The notes beneath the pieces are model-generated. The model saw nothing but the letters and a program-made list of their open reading frames with translations. It ran no database searches and was not told the DNA's origin. 64,000 bases of DNA. Origin: Flavobacteriales bacterium (lineage in GTDB: Bacteria; Bacteroidota; Bacteroidia; Flavobacteriales_F; PHOS-HE28). A program made the translations under genes and the position numbers. The first letter of the stretch is position 1; the number at the start of each line of letters is the position of its first letter. The stretch covers positions 930,001-994,000 of the forward strand of contig JADJAA010000002.1 of NCBI GenBank assembly GCA_016704485.1. Direction: 5' to 3'. This document shows positions 51,361 to 60,773 of the stretch, piece after piece.

Positions 51361-51605
51361 GGCTCGTGATCTTTCCAAGGCATGTTCAGATCAGATGCCG
51401 GAGCGCGTATCGCTGTTCCTACAGGCATGTAGAAGGTTGCATAGATCATATGTGGGAATCTTTACGGGGATTACTCTCCCTCAAACAAGGCATTCTCTCC
51501 CCGATCAGATGCATTGTCCTTGATGCTGACTCTCGGAACTACTCTAGACTCCATGCCTGCCGAAGTCTGGCCAAGTGTTTGGAAAGGAGAATGCAAACAA
51601 CTCCA

Positions 51606-52022
51606 ATGGCGATCGATCAACATACGATAGAACAAGATACCAACGGTTCATTGACCTCAGAAGGAGGCCCGCTGGACTTCACCAATTTTATGGAAGCATC
51701 AGGACAGGACATCAAGAACTACGTTGCTGCAAATAAGGAATTATTGATCCTTACCCTAGCAGAAAAAGCCTTCAAGATGGTAGTCAAGGTGATCCATTCC
51801 GCCATTTCGCTGATCGCACTGCTTACTATTATTCTTTTCCTCAATACGGCGTTGGCCCTATTCGTAGGTGATCTACTGAATTCGACAGCCCTCGGTTTCG
51901 TAATAGTCGCTGGTTTTTATTTGTTGTTGTACGGCGTTTACGCGTTATGGTGGAAAAACTCCGGGCACGACAAGCTGTTCCTGAATGTAATTAACGATCT
52001 AACAGATGGAAAAGATGTATGA
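51606..52022 (+). CDS. Holin-like membrane protein
   Basis: A 138-residue protein starting MAIDQHTIEQDTNGSLTSEG. An amphipathic helix (DIKNYVAANKELLILTLAEK) is followed by two membrane helices (SLIALLTIILFLNTALALFV, LGFVIVAGFYLLLYGVYALW) and a polar tail. It resembles the 'phage holin family' proteins (PF07332-type) that Bacteroidota encode beside YtxH genes; not evidence of phage. An upstream ATG at 51591 is possible, but a promoter candidate (TGGCCAA-GTGT-TTGGA, 51568-51583) would start transcription downstream of it. Confidence 0.75.
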   Translation: MAIDQHTIEQDTNGSLTSEGGPLDFTNFMEASGQDIKNYVAANKELLILTLAEKAFKMVVKVIHSAISLIALLTIILFLNTALALFVGDLLNSTALGFVIVAGFYLLLYGVYALWWKNSGHDKLFLNVINDLTDGKDV

Positions 52023-52347
52023 AAGGGTCGAGGATCTCAGTATTCACAAAGAAGCGCTGCAACATAAAGTGGATCGTGCAGAGGTCGCATTATCGGACCG
52101 TTGGGTGATGATCAAATCATCCGATATACGCGGCACTCTAGTTCGGGATGCGGTGAATGATGTGCTCGTTAAGTGGAAACCTTATCGCGTGGCACACGAT
52201 CTATTGAATGGAAAAGTGAATGGAGGTGCAGTTGAAATGGTTACTTCCTTGTACGCCTACACACGGCCGACTTTTTTCAAACGCTTAATGGCACAAGGTG
52301 CAGGCGCGCTTTTAGCGAGACTTTTCGGTCATTCCCGTAAGCCATAG
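52006..52347 (+). CDS. Hypothetical protein, 113 aa
   Basis: Overlaps the holin-like gene by 17 bp, indicating coupling. It reads MEKMYERVEDLSIHKEALQH, a charged helix, then VRDAVNDVLVKWKPYRVAHD and a C-terminal LMAQGAGALLARLFGHSRKP. No family recognised; a helical cytosolic partner of the membrane protein upstream is the natural guess, comparable to small proteins that follow holin-like genes in envelope-stress operons. Confidence 0.65.
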   Translation: MEKMYERVEDLSIHKEALQHKVDRAEVALSDRWVMIKSSDIRGTLVRDAVNDVLVKWKPYRVAHDLLNGKVNGGAVEMVTSLYAYTRPTFFKRLMAQGAGALLARLFGHSRKP

Positions 52348-52426
52348 AATACTTGTGAAGAAGACCACACATTCAAGAACCGTGCAATTGGAATTCCATA
52401 AGCACATCAGCAACTTCAAATATCCT

Positions 52427-53503
52427 TTAAGGGTCTGCCAAAGGGATTACCTTGTCTGTCTTTTTCTTTAGCCAATTCAGGCCTTTATCAACTCGTTTTG
52501 ATCGTTCCTTGAAGCGCTGCGCAAAAACCAATCGCACATTTCCTACATCCCAGGAAAAGGTTCGTTGACTTGACATGAAGTACCCAATATGTTCTTGATT
52601 CAGCAGTATCCCAACAAAACGCATCCGGCTATTATAGCCCAGACCCATGCGGACCTGGCCGTGCCAACCAACACCCAAGGTTCGTTGTTTGCTGACCACG
52701 ACTTCTTCCTGTATTTGTAGGAATTGTGCACTTGGACCTATACCGATGGCTCCACTTACGGTCACGAAAAAGTGTTCTTTGAATGCCTTGGTGTATGCAC
52801 CGCCTCCCATTGGGCCAATATCATAGAAAGTTCCCCGTGTGATCTGTGAACTGGCATCCAATTGGTTCTGCAAAGCAGTGGGTATGATGGATGAATCCGC
52901 TCGGACGATGTAACATGTTGCATAGCCACCGACCAGCCATGTTCCTTGCGATCGCAATTGCACGGCATCCTGATTGAAAGCTGCTCTGTAGCTGAACTTT
53001 TCAGCATTAAGGATCCGCAGCGTACTGAGCCCGATATTCACTTGACGCATATCCTCTCGGTATGGGTACGCCGTGCTTTGCTCCCAACCTACATCGAACG
53101 GCGAACGATTGGAGATATGATAGCCACGATACGTCTGTAAGAACAAATTCGTTGACTGCTTATTGCCATGGATGTTCGCTTGGGCATCGAAATACGTCGT
53201 TGCTCCTTTTCGTTCATCATCCTTATTCAAAAAAGGAGCCTTCACACCGATATTCAGCGTTAATTTTCTATAGCTGGCCCCCACTCCGATATTGATCTGG
53301 CTGTTGGGCTTGAATCGTACGGATTCAGAAACAGCGTTACCACGCAGTGAAAAACTATTGTACTTATTGCTCAGGTATACTCTGATCGTCGTTCTATTCG
53401 AGAGATCCTGAACATAGTTGGCATCAATGTCCGGTTTCTTTCCTTGCGCCCTTACGGGACCCGAAACAAGCATGATCCATAATAGAAGTACGCCTTTCCA
53501 CAT
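52427..53503 (-). CDS. DUF4421 family protein
   Basis: A 358-residue secreted protein with signal peptide (MWKGVLLLWIMLVSGPVRAQ). The body is beta-rich with many short strands (SQINIGVGASYRKLTLNIGV, GVGWHGQVRMGLGYNSRMRF), and the phrases PNSQINIGVGASYR and FQTYRGYH-like segments match my memory of DUF4421, a Bacteroidota family of predicted outer-membrane barrels. Lys/Arg-rich C-terminus (RFKERSKRVDKGLNWLKKKT). It is divergently placed to YihY. Confidence 0.8.
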   Translation of the reverse strand: MWKGVLLLWIMLVSGPVRAQGKKPDIDANYVQDLSNRTTIRVYLSNKYNSFSLRGNAVSESVRFKPNSQINIGVGASYRKLTLNIGVKAPFLNKDDERKGATTYFDAQANIHGNKQSTNLFLQTYRGYHISNRSPFDVGWEQSTAYPYREDMRQVNIGLSTLRILNAEKFSYRAAFNQDAVQLRSQGTWLVGGYATCYIVRADSSIIPTALQNQLDASSQITRGTFYDIGPMGGGAYTKAFKEHFFVTVSGAIGIGPSAQFLQIQEEVVVSKQRTLGVGWHGQVRMGLGYNSRMRFVGILLNQEHIGYFMSSQRTFSWDVGNVRLVFAQRFKERSKRVDKGLNWLKKKTDKVIPLADP

Positions 53504-53659
53504 CTATTTCCTTTGCGTTCCGAATGACATACGGCATGCCGCTTTTTTTGGGGATCTGGACCTTAATGCTCAGGTGGTTCAGATATTGCATCAAAGGACG
53601 GGCAGCTGAGTCGCACTTGAACAAAATAGTTTGGAAGCAGTTCTATTGGTATAAGAAAT

Positions 53660-54598
53660 ATGAGGTCAACATCCCTAACATCCACCAAGACATCCAGCAC
53701 TGACCGGCTAAAGCGTTTTTGGCTTACGCTGAAAGATGCTTCGAAAGAATTCATCGCGTCCGATCCTTTTTCACAGGCAGCGACCATCGCCTACTACACT
53801 ATTTTCTCCTTACCTGCTGTAATGATACTTACGATCATGGCAGCAGCATCGTTCTATGACGAAGAGTCGGTGCGCACCGCATTGTTGCATCAAGCTGGGG
53901 TCATGATCGGCCCAAGCACTGCTGAACAACTGGGCTCCATGCTACAGAATGCAGAAGTTACAGAGACCAAATGGATGGCGAAGATCATAGGGCTGGTCGC
54001 ATTGGTCGTGAGTGCAGGTTCCGTATTCGCAAGCTTACAGAGTGCATTGAACAAAGTTTGGAGCGTAGAATCCAAACCGGGGAAGGCGATCCTGAAGTAC
54101 ATGGGCACCAGACTTCTATCCTTGGCTTTAGTGGCCTGTTTCGGATTTCTAATGCTTGTATCACTGGTTCTGGACGCGGCATTGGTAGCATTCTCGGATC
54201 AGATCGCGCAACGGCTATCCGGCGTTACCACCATCGTCCTTTCAGTGTTGGATGTAGTGATCTCCTTCAGTATCATCACCTTGATCTTCACGCTATTATT
54301 CAAAGTATTGCCGGATGTTAAGGTCCGCATAAAGGACGTTGTGACCGGTGCTATGCTGACCGCACTTCTCTTTACGGCGGGAAAGTATTTGATCAGTGCC
54401 TACATCAGCTACACGAATGTTGGCGACACATATGGTGCAGCCGGAGCCATTGTAATTATTCTGGTGTGGGTCTATTACTCTACGATCATTATGCTTTTCG
54501 GCGCACATTACACGCATGTGCATACCCGGGATCATGGTTCCGGTGTGATCGCGTCCAAGCACGCAAAACCTTTAGCAGAAACTGAAGTTGCTGCATAG
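53660..54598 (+). CDS. YihY/BrkB family membrane protein
   Basis: A 312-residue inner-membrane protein. The family phrase PFSQAATIAYYTIFSLPAVM (about residues 38-57) is followed by five or six hydrophobic helices, and GAAGAIVIILVWVYYSTIIM before GAHYTHVHT is the C-terminal signature. The name 'ribonuclease BN' used for this family in older records is a misannotation. Function unproven, possibly in envelope transport. An upstream -33/-7 box was not clear. Confidence 0.92.
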   Translation: MRSTSLTSTKTSSTDRLKRFWLTLKDASKEFIASDPFSQAATIAYYTIFSLPAVMILTIMAAASFYDEESVRTALLHQAGVMIGPSTAEQLGSMLQNAEVTETKWMAKIIGLVALVVSAGSVFASLQSALNKVWSVESKPGKAILKYMGTRLLSLALVACFGFLMLVSLVLDAALVAFSDQIAQRLSGVTTIVLSVLDVVISFSIITLIFTLLFKVLPDVKVRIKDVVTGAMLTALLFTAGKYLISAYISYTNVGDTYGAAGAIVIILVWVYYSTIIMLFGAHYTHVHTRDHGSGVIASKHAKPLAETEVAA

Positions 54599-54662
54599 GA
54601 TCTGCATTCAAGGTTCGTTTGCATCTACTCTATTGACATGCTTGCGATACGCTCTCCGATGA

Positions 54663-56231
54663 TCACATCGTAGCGAACCCAGGCAGCATACTTGCCTTGG
54701 CACCTTCGCGCAAGCCGGACCAGAGGTAATTGAAAACACTTCGGTCCCTATGTCGCTCGAATTCATAATCCACCCAGCCATCACCTTCCTTAGCCCCTGT
54801 TCGGTCTCCTTTTACCAACAGGTTCAGAAGTGCAGATAAGGCTACGTTCTGCTTTTCTTTATTCTTCTTGGATTGCACATCGAGCTTCAGATCACTGTAG
54901 CGCATCCAAATTCTCGCAGCGGCCTGGCGTTCTGAGCCATTCATGTATAGGGTGATCGAGTTGATGTGGCCTTGAGGTGTGCGAACCCCGGACATTGCAG
55001 CCGTTGTTGCCATTAGATCGGAGAACGGCAAACGACCCAGTTCAGCTTTCAGCTTGATGGCATTCGTACTGTCGGACACATTCGTGCTGAGTGAAAGCTC
55101 CACAGGTGTGTCCTGGAACACTAGGGATGTTGCGTTGATCTCCATGTCCTCCTTCATTGCTGGCTCATTCCTAACGTTAACGACCGTTCCATTAAGTTCA
55201 TGGAACGGAAATTTCGCGAATGGCCTGCTTGCATCATTTCGTTCGTGATACGTGATATTAAAGTTTGCGACCGAGATGGTATCGATGCCGCAATTCATGG
55301 GAAGTTTCCTGATCAGCACAGCAGGTAAGGGTTTCACCTTGTAAGCTTCATCGGGTCGCAACTTATCACGCACTACTTCGATCGTTGCGCCTGCCAAGCG
55401 CAGCTTTTGATGCCTCCAAGGCTTTTTAAAGTCCATGAACATCTGGTCGTCCAAGCCTGCGATACTGATCGAATCAATTTGCATGGAGATAATGTCCCTT
55501 TCGATCGGAACCTTTTTCGCCAATTCCTCCAGATCATCCATCGGCCCGGCCCTAAGACCAGTGATAGAGGCCGTATGCAATTTCCCATCAATGGCAATCC
55601 GGTCCACATCGAGGTCACCATCCATAAAGGGAGATACATGACCTTCCTTTAGATCAGCAGATATACTTGACCAAGAAAAACGCACTGGAGCATCCTGGCT
55701 CCACTTGGATACCGCAAAGTCCTCACAATCTATTGCTGCATCGGCAAGCCGGATCACCATTCCATCGGCCAGCGTAACCTGGACCTTTGATGCATGAATT
55801 GAAACAACGTCCACGATCAATACCCCGTATGGTTTCTCTTTCGTTGTGGTATCCGTTCCACCATAATCTCTTTGGTGGATCGCGGCTTCTGAGAATGTCA
55901 CGACCGCTTCTTTGAAGTGAAGCTTTTTCTTTGAGAACCAATCGATATAGGACATTCCGCTCAATTGCAGTGTATCCAGATCTCCGACAATGCTTGAACC
56001 CGACGCACTATCGGTGCGTTGGATCGCACTGATCCGTGTTAAGCGAACATCGCCACTCGCAATCTCAAGATCTACTTTGAGCTCGTTACAATTGTGATAG
56101 TATTGCTCATCCTGAATAAGCTTGCAGATCTCCGTGCGGATCAAGTTCTCCAGATACAGGTCGACTCCAACATAGGCCAATACGAGGAGCGCTACAAAAC
56201 CTAATAAATAGTAGATCGAATGCCTTTTCAT
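54663..56231 (-). CDS. AsmA/DUF748-like large periplasmic protein
   Basis: A 522-residue protein with an N-terminal membrane helix (IYYLLGFVALLVLAYVGVDL) and a long periplasmic body of repeated beta strands (IVGDLDTLQLSGMSYIDWFS, ISIAGLDDQMFMDFKKPWRH, GSERQAAARIWMRYSDLKLD). The layout resembles AsmA-like/DUF748 proteins. The Lys-rich segment KKNKEKQNVALSALLNLLVK (about 455-474) also appears in a similar position in the protein at 46823, suggesting the two are distant relatives. Role unknown, probably in envelope lipid handling. Confidence 0.7.
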   Translation of the reverse strand: MKRHSIYYLLGFVALLVLAYVGVDLYLENLIRTEICKLIQDEQYYHNCNELKVDLEIASGDVRLTRISAIQRTDSASGSSIVGDLDTLQLSGMSYIDWFSKKKLHFKEAVVTFSEAAIHQRDYGGTDTTTKEKPYGVLIVDVVSIHASKVQVTLADGMVIRLADAAIDCEDFAVSKWSQDAPVRFSWSSISADLKEGHVSPFMDGDLDVDRIAIDGKLHTASITGLRAGPMDDLEELAKKVPIERDIISMQIDSISIAGLDDQMFMDFKKPWRHQKLRLAGATIEVVRDKLRPDEAYKVKPLPAVLIRKLPMNCGIDTISVANFNITYHERNDASRPFAKFPFHELNGTVVNVRNEPAMKEDMEINATSLVFQDTPVELSLSTNVSDSTNAIKLKAELGRLPFSDLMATTAAMSGVRTPQGHINSITLYMNGSERQAAARIWMRYSDLKLDVQSKKNKEKQNVALSALLNLLVKGDRTGAKEGDGWVDYEFERHRDRSVFNYLWSGLREGAKASMLPGFATM

Positions 56232-56522
56232 ACTTTAAGATGGGTGGGTCTAATTATACGGTTACCGAGAATTATGCTACAACAGGTGGTCTAAATAAAA
56301 GACCGGACATAGTGTATTTGGATCATCATTTTCATTAAAACTCTGAGCAATCTACGCATCGAACCCAACACTAACAGTAAGTGCGATAACGATGATCTGT
56401 AAATAGTTCACGGGTCCTTCGTTCAGATAGCACTTTGAAGCGTGTAAAGTGAATGGAATTCACATGTCCAAGACCCATCTCGATGCCACTACTTGAGCGG
56501 GATCTTTGCGTAAGATCTCACC

Positions 56523-57167
56523 TCAATACTTCCACAGATAGTACATGAGCTTCACGTACTCGTTGTTCACCATCAGTAGCCCGTCCTCGCTTTGCCACCA
56601 GCGGTTGCTGTCGTAACGGTCGGAGTAGGCGCCACGCACCAATACGGTAATGCCTTTGCCTTTGCCCTGTTTACGCAATACGCGTTTCACGCGGCGCAAG
56701 TGGAATTCGGTGGAGACCACAGTGATCGTATCGTAGTTGTTCTCAATGGCGTGTGCTAGGATCACGCCTGCCTCTTCCCATGTGCTGGTGCCCGTTTGTA
56801 GCAAACCAACCTTTGAACTGTCCGCTCCCGTGCGCAACATCGCGTGTTGGGAGAGTTGGGCTTCAGTTAGATCAATGCCTTCTGCGGCAAGCAATGGATA
56901 AAAGTTCTCTCCTGTACAGTAAGCAATGTCTGCTTTGTTGGCACCCAACAAACGAGCCGCTTCCCTACCCCGTTCAATGGGTGAGCCGCCGAGCACATAG
57001 ATCGCATCGGCGTGCAATTCCTTGTCCTGATCGATGAGCATATCGCCCGTTGCGCGTAATAAGGTGTATCGGAATGCCCACAGCAGCCCAAGAACGATGG
57101 CAATGCCCAAGAACGAAAGCATGAACCGGTTCAGTAAGAACTCTGCTGTTCGTCTAAGAAACGTCAT
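56523..57167 (-). CDS. DUF218 family protein (YdcF/SanA-like)
   Basis: A 214-residue protein with an N-terminal membrane helix (MLSFLGIAIVLGLLWAFRYT). The DUF218 domain begins ADAIYVLGGSPIERGREAAR and includes TGTSTWEEAGVILAHAIENN and VVSTEFHLRRVKRVLRKQGK. Family members are envelope proteins linked to vancomycin sensitivity (SanA) or S-adenosylmethionine binding (YdcF). Its last 35 residues are duplicated as a fragment at 35421-35525. It lies 31 bp from the VWA-like gene on the same strand. The 290-bp gap to 56231 shows no gene. Confidence 0.9.
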   Translation of the reverse strand: MTFLRRTAEFLLNRFMLSFLGIAIVLGLLWAFRYTLLRATGDMLIDQDKELHADAIYVLGGSPIERGREAARLLGANKADIAYCTGENFYPLLAAEGIDLTEAQLSQHAMLRTGADSSKVGLLQTGTSTWEEAGVILAHAIENNYDTITVVSTEFHLRRVKRVLRKQGKGKGITVLVRGAYSDRYDSNRWWQSEDGLLMVNNEYVKLMYYLWKY

Positions 57168-57197
57168 ATTCGAAGGAGAATGATTTCACACAGGTAT

Positions 57198-59282
57198 TCA
57201 ATAGGCACCATTGCGTCGCCGCAGCACCCATTCAAGGGTAAGCAACGCTAAGATCACGAAGAAGATCCATTTCAAGCCGATCAGATCGCTGAAGCTGGCA
57301 TGCGCGTATGATCTGGCCTTCAGTTGGTTCTTTCCTTGGATCAGTTCAGCCAAGGTACCAAGATCCTTCGGGTAGACCATTTGACCACCTGTGTTGGTCG
57401 CAATATCGTTCCAGACTCCGTGATCCGCCACTGTGCTGAATTGTTCGGCAACCAGCTCGCTCACATTCAATTCACCGGATGCCGTATAGCGTTGTCCCTC
57501 CAACTGCGTGCGGGCACTCCAGGTATAGCGTCCGGCCGGTAAGCGACCAGCATCCAACCGATATGCCGTGCCATTCGGGCTGAAGGTGTATGGGTACTCG
57601 CGGCCATCTTCATCTTTCAGCAGGATCGTTGCTTCCACGTTGTTCACCGGTTCGAAACTGGCGTTGTACAATTCAGCATTGATCAGCACAGGGTCGTTCT
57701 CAGTGTACTCCGGTGCATGCTCAACGCGGAATCGGTTCTTGTCCACCTTGAGCACAAGGAATTGCACCATTTTATGCACCAAGCGATCAAAGCGTTCATG
57801 CGATCCGTTCAATTGTTGATCGGCCACACGCCAGCGCCAAAGCCCTTCACCGGTAACGGTTGCCATGCGTCGCTCGCCTTGTTGGCTGAAGGCGATCAAA
57901 GGATAAGCAGTGCGCACGACTCCGATACGTTGCATCAACAACGCACTTGCGGACCGACCAAGATCGTATTGCCCGAACGGAACTTGTAATGGCGGGAATC
58001 GTTCGATCGCGTGCTGTTGGTCCTGATCGACCGTGAAATACGTGAAGTCCTTGTTGAACGCCGCTTGCGCATCGGTAATGGCCGTACGTGCTCCGGTCAC
58101 TTGCACACCACTATTCTGTTGGTTGAAGGAAATGAAGTCCATCCCCTGACCAAGCATGAAACATAGCGGGATCTTGCGCGCCTCAGCACGTTGCAGTAGC
58201 GCTTGTAAGTTCTGCCGTGTCGATGGAAGTTGATGAAGAATGATCAGATCGAATTCATCGATGTTCCCGCTGAAGTCCGAAGCATAGGCCAATTCCGACT
58301 CGTATCCATCGAGACCAGCGAGGGCCAAGCGCAGTGCACCAAGGTCCGGATGTGGTGCCGCACCGAGCAATAGGATCTTCTGCCGATCGTCCAGCACATC
58401 AACAAGGAACCCACGGGAGTTATTCACCTCGGTGATCTCTTCATTCAACGTTCTTACAACAGCAGTGAACCGTTGCAATCCGGGTTTATCGGCTTTTAAC
58501 GTGAACGGTACCTCGACCGTGAAAGGATCCGCAGTGATCGCGACATCTTTTCCCGCTACCTCCTTGCCATTCTGTAGGATCGCAACACGCGTTTGTTTTC
58601 CTTTCAGATGCCTTCCCTCAATGCGGACCAAGACGGGAAATTCGTTACCCAAATAACTGATCCGGTTGTTATCCACACCGCGTAGGACCAGATCCGGACG
58701 CACTGTAGTATCACCCAAAGCAACCGTGTAGACCGGCACGCCTAAACGGGTGGCATCGATCCTTGGGTCACGACCGCGATTGAATATACCATCGCCATCA
58801 ATGATCACCGCGCCGAGATCAGGTCCGCTAAGGCGATCATACACTTCGCGCAGCGCTTGACCAATATCCGTAAGTCCTTCTAGTTGCGAAAGGCTGATCC
58901 CTTCGGACACCTCCTGACCGTAGGTGAATTCCCGCACTTCGTAATGCTCACTGAGTGCCTTTCCCAATTGCTCCAATTGCACACCGTAATTCTGTTGAAA
59001 GGAAGCGCTATCGGTTTTGGACAGGATGGATGAAGAACCATCATGCAATACCACCACCACGGGCTTCCTCACCTCGCGTATGAGTATGCGGACCATGGGT
59101 TCCAGTAGAAAAAAGGCGATCACCGCGATGGCCAACGCCCTGAGGCCAGCCAACAAGAGTGCGAGATTCCTTCCGAACCCTTCTACACCTGCGGACTTAC
59201 GGTACAGCACCCATGCCAAGGCAATGCCCAGCGCTAAACAAAGCGGAGCAAGCCAAAGGCTATGTGCGGTGGTCAGGTTCAT
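57198..59282 (-). CDS. VWA-like membrane protein of unknown function
   Basis: A 694-residue inner-membrane protein. Two N-terminal helices (about 10-60) are followed by a VWA-like domain (VVVVLHDGSSSIL in place of the DxSxS MIDAS, GAVIIDGDGIFNRG), beta-sandwich segments and a Rossmann-like middle domain (KILLLGAAPHPDLGALRLAL). The last helix is SDLIGLKWIFFVILALLTLE. It resembles Bacteroidota proteins related to BatA-type VWA membrane proteins. I choose ATG 59282 (MNLTTAHSLW), since a CCTTTG box ends 6 bp upstream and the TTG at 59291 would overlap it. Function unknown. Confidence 0.82.
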   Translation of the reverse strand: MNLTTAHSLWLAPLCLALGIALAWVLYRKSAGVEGFGRNLALLLAGLRALAIAVIAFFLLEPMVRILIREVRKPVVVVLHDGSSSILSKTDSASFQQNYGVQLEQLGKALSEHYEVREFTYGQEVSEGISLSQLEGLTDIGQALREVYDRLSGPDLGAVIIDGDGIFNRGRDPRIDATRLGVPVYTVALGDTTVRPDLVLRGVDNNRISYLGNEFPVLVRIEGRHLKGKQTRVAILQNGKEVAGKDVAITADPFTVEVPFTLKADKPGLQRFTAVVRTLNEEITEVNNSRGFLVDVLDDRQKILLLGAAPHPDLGALRLALAGLDGYESELAYASDFSGNIDEFDLIILHQLPSTRQNLQALLQRAEARKIPLCFMLGQGMDFISFNQQNSGVQVTGARTAITDAQAAFNKDFTYFTVDQDQQHAIERFPPLQVPFGQYDLGRSASALLMQRIGVVRTAYPLIAFSQQGERRMATVTGEGLWRWRVADQQLNGSHERFDRLVHKMVQFLVLKVDKNRFRVEHAPEYTENDPVLINAELYNASFEPVNNVEATILLKDEDGREYPYTFSPNGTAYRLDAGRLPAGRYTWSARTQLEGQRYTASGELNVSELVAEQFSTVADHGVWNDIATNTGGQMVYPKDLGTLAELIQGKNQLKARSYAHASFSDLIGLKWIFFVILALLTLEWVLRRRNGAY

Positions 59283-59353
59283 TGCGTGCAAAGGTCGGGG
59301 TTGATCATTTCAAACGCCCGATGAAGAGCAGCTATTGCCGATCCTTACGCTGA

Positions 59354-60103
59354 TCACGTTACAAGACCGCCGCACACATTCAGTGTTTGGCCACTAACAT
59401 AAGTGCTCATATCACTGGCGAAGAACACGCAGGCATTTGCCACATCCGCTGAGGAACCACCACGTTTCATGGGTATGCTAGCGCGCCAATCATCAACGAC
59501 CTTTTGATCCAAAGTCGCTGTCATTTCTGTTTCGATGAAACCAGGTGCAATGGCATTGCTTCGGATGTTGCGGCTACCCAGTTCCAAAGCCACACTTTTG
59601 GTAAAACCGATGATCCCGGCCTTGCTCGCTGCATAATTACTCTGGCCTGCATTGCCTTGCACACCAACGATACTGCTCATGTTGATGATGGATCCACTGC
59701 GTTGTTTCAGCATGGTCTTGATCACCGCTTTGGTCATGTTGAAGACGCTTTTCAGGTTGGTGGAAATGACCACATCGAAATCGGTTTCGCTCATGCGCAT
59801 GAGCAACTGGTCCTTGGTGATACCGGCGTTATTCACCAGCACATCCAACTTACCGAATTCAGCTACCACTTGATCCACGCAGGTCTGTGCGCTATCAAAA
59901 TTACTGGCATCGCTTTGGATGGCGATCACTTTTCGGCCATACTTGGCTCCAAGTTCTTCAGCTACAGCATTGGCTTTCTCAGGGCTGCTCACGTAAGTAA
60001 ATGCCACATCTGCGCCTTCTTCAAGGAAGCGTTCCACGATACCGCGACCAATGCCACGGGAGCCACCGGTTACTAAGGCGGACTTATCTTTTAATAAAGC
60101 CAT
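59354..60103 (-). CDS. fabG: 3-oxoacyl-[acyl-carrier-protein] reductase
   Basis: A 249-residue SDR enzyme reducing 3-oxoacyl-ACP with NADPH in fatty acid elongation. The nucleotide motif is ALVTGGSRGIGRGIVERFLE; NNAGITKDQLLMRMSE, the Ser of INMSSIVGVQGNAGQSNY and the YxxxK of YAASKAG form the catalytic set. The C-terminus SGQTLNVCGGLVT is typical for FabG. Upstream TACATTCG fits a near-consensus -7 box. The 450-bp gap upstream carries a repeat array. Confidence 0.94.
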   Translation of the reverse strand: MALLKDKSALVTGGSRGIGRGIVERFLEEGADVAFTYVSSPEKANAVAEELGAKYGRKVIAIQSDASNFDSAQTCVDQVVAEFGKLDVLVNNAGITKDQLLMRMSETDFDVVISTNLKSVFNMTKAVIKTMLKQRSGSIINMSSIVGVQGNAGQSNYAASKAGIIGFTKSVALELGSRNIRSNAIAPGFIETEMTATLDQKVVDDWRASIPMKRGGSSADVANACVFFASDMSTYVSGQTLNVCGGLVT

Positions 60104-60164
60104 ATGTTGAACGCCTGTTCCTAATACAAAAGGCGATGCGCGAATGTAACAACAGTTGATCGCT

Positions 60165-60405
60165 CCGGGCCTTCAGCCCTCGAACACACATGTAATGGAC
60201 CCAGCACATGGCATTGCCATGTGCTAGGATGAGGCGGGGCCTACAGCCCACGGACCCATGTTCATTGGACATAACCCATCGCAATGCCATGTAATAACAT
60301 GAGGCCGGGCCTTCAGCCCTCAGACCCATGTGTGATGCGTCCCAGCCTATGGCGTTGCCATGAGCTGGGATGATGCCGCGCATTCAGCGCACTGAAGCCT
60401 CAACA
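60165..60405. repeat. Tandem array of about 70-bp palindromic repeats
   Basis: Four unit starts, CCGGGCCTTCAG or variants, are at 60165, 60235, 60305 and 60376, a period of 70-71 bp; the fourth unit is partial. Each full unit also holds a palindrome around ATGGCNNTGCCAT (for example AGCACATGGCATTGCCATGTGCT) and ends TAGGATGAGG or alike. A 99-codon frame through the array is a shadow. Similar repeats are widespread in intergenic DNA of Bacteroidota and relatives, from memory. 60406-60560 holds no gene. Confidence 0.8.
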
Positions 60406-60560
60406 ACACGATTCCCAGCAAAATGTCATCCGCGATATAAGAAACAGGGAAGGTCTTGACCCATGATCAGGTTTAGATCCATCTCGCACAAGAAGAATGT
60501 AGGAGTGTTGCTACTCGATCCGAATAGGGATCACTGACACGATCAAACTAGATTTGTACA

Positions 60561-60767
60561 ATGAGCAACGCAACCGACTTTTGGCAGTTCCCACCCGACC
60601 TACCGAAGGATCCCAAGAAATTGTGCCTTGTTAAGGTGAAGAATTACAGGACCGAGAAGTTGAGCTTTTATGTTCTGCGCTACCTGCGCGGCAAGTGGCA
60701 GTTCCAGGATAGGTTGCTCCTGAGCGGCGACGAGGACATCGTCAGTTGGGCCGTGATCAACGAATAG
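60561..60767 (+). CDS. Conserved hypothetical protein, 68 aa
   Basis: A 68-residue cytosolic protein: MSNATDFWQFPPDLPKDPKK, LCLVKVKNYRTEKLSFYVLR and a Trp-containing end GDEDIVSWAVINE. The pattern 'P.d.k.cLV+h......hY.LR...G.W.h.d......VhsWA.h.e' resembles short DUF551-like proteins, but I cannot name the family firmly. It converges on sucD with 6 bp between stops. Confidence 0.6.
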   Translation: MSNATDFWQFPPDLPKDPKKLCLVKVKNYRTEKLSFYVLRYLRGKWQFQDRLLLSGDEDIVSWAVINE

Positions 60768-60773
60768 GGCCGA

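Noticed and set aside
51606..52347. Prophage remnant, because of the holin-like gene
   Set aside because: No other phage genes; holin-family proteins next to YtxH-type stress genes are common in Bacteroidota.
60084..60383. 99-codon minus-strand frame upstream of fabG
   Set aside because: It is a translation of the 70-bp repeat array (repeated AHGNA phrases).
60165..60405. CRISPR array, because of regular spacing
   Set aside because: The 70-bp units are similar over their full length, with no unique spacers and no cas genes nearby.
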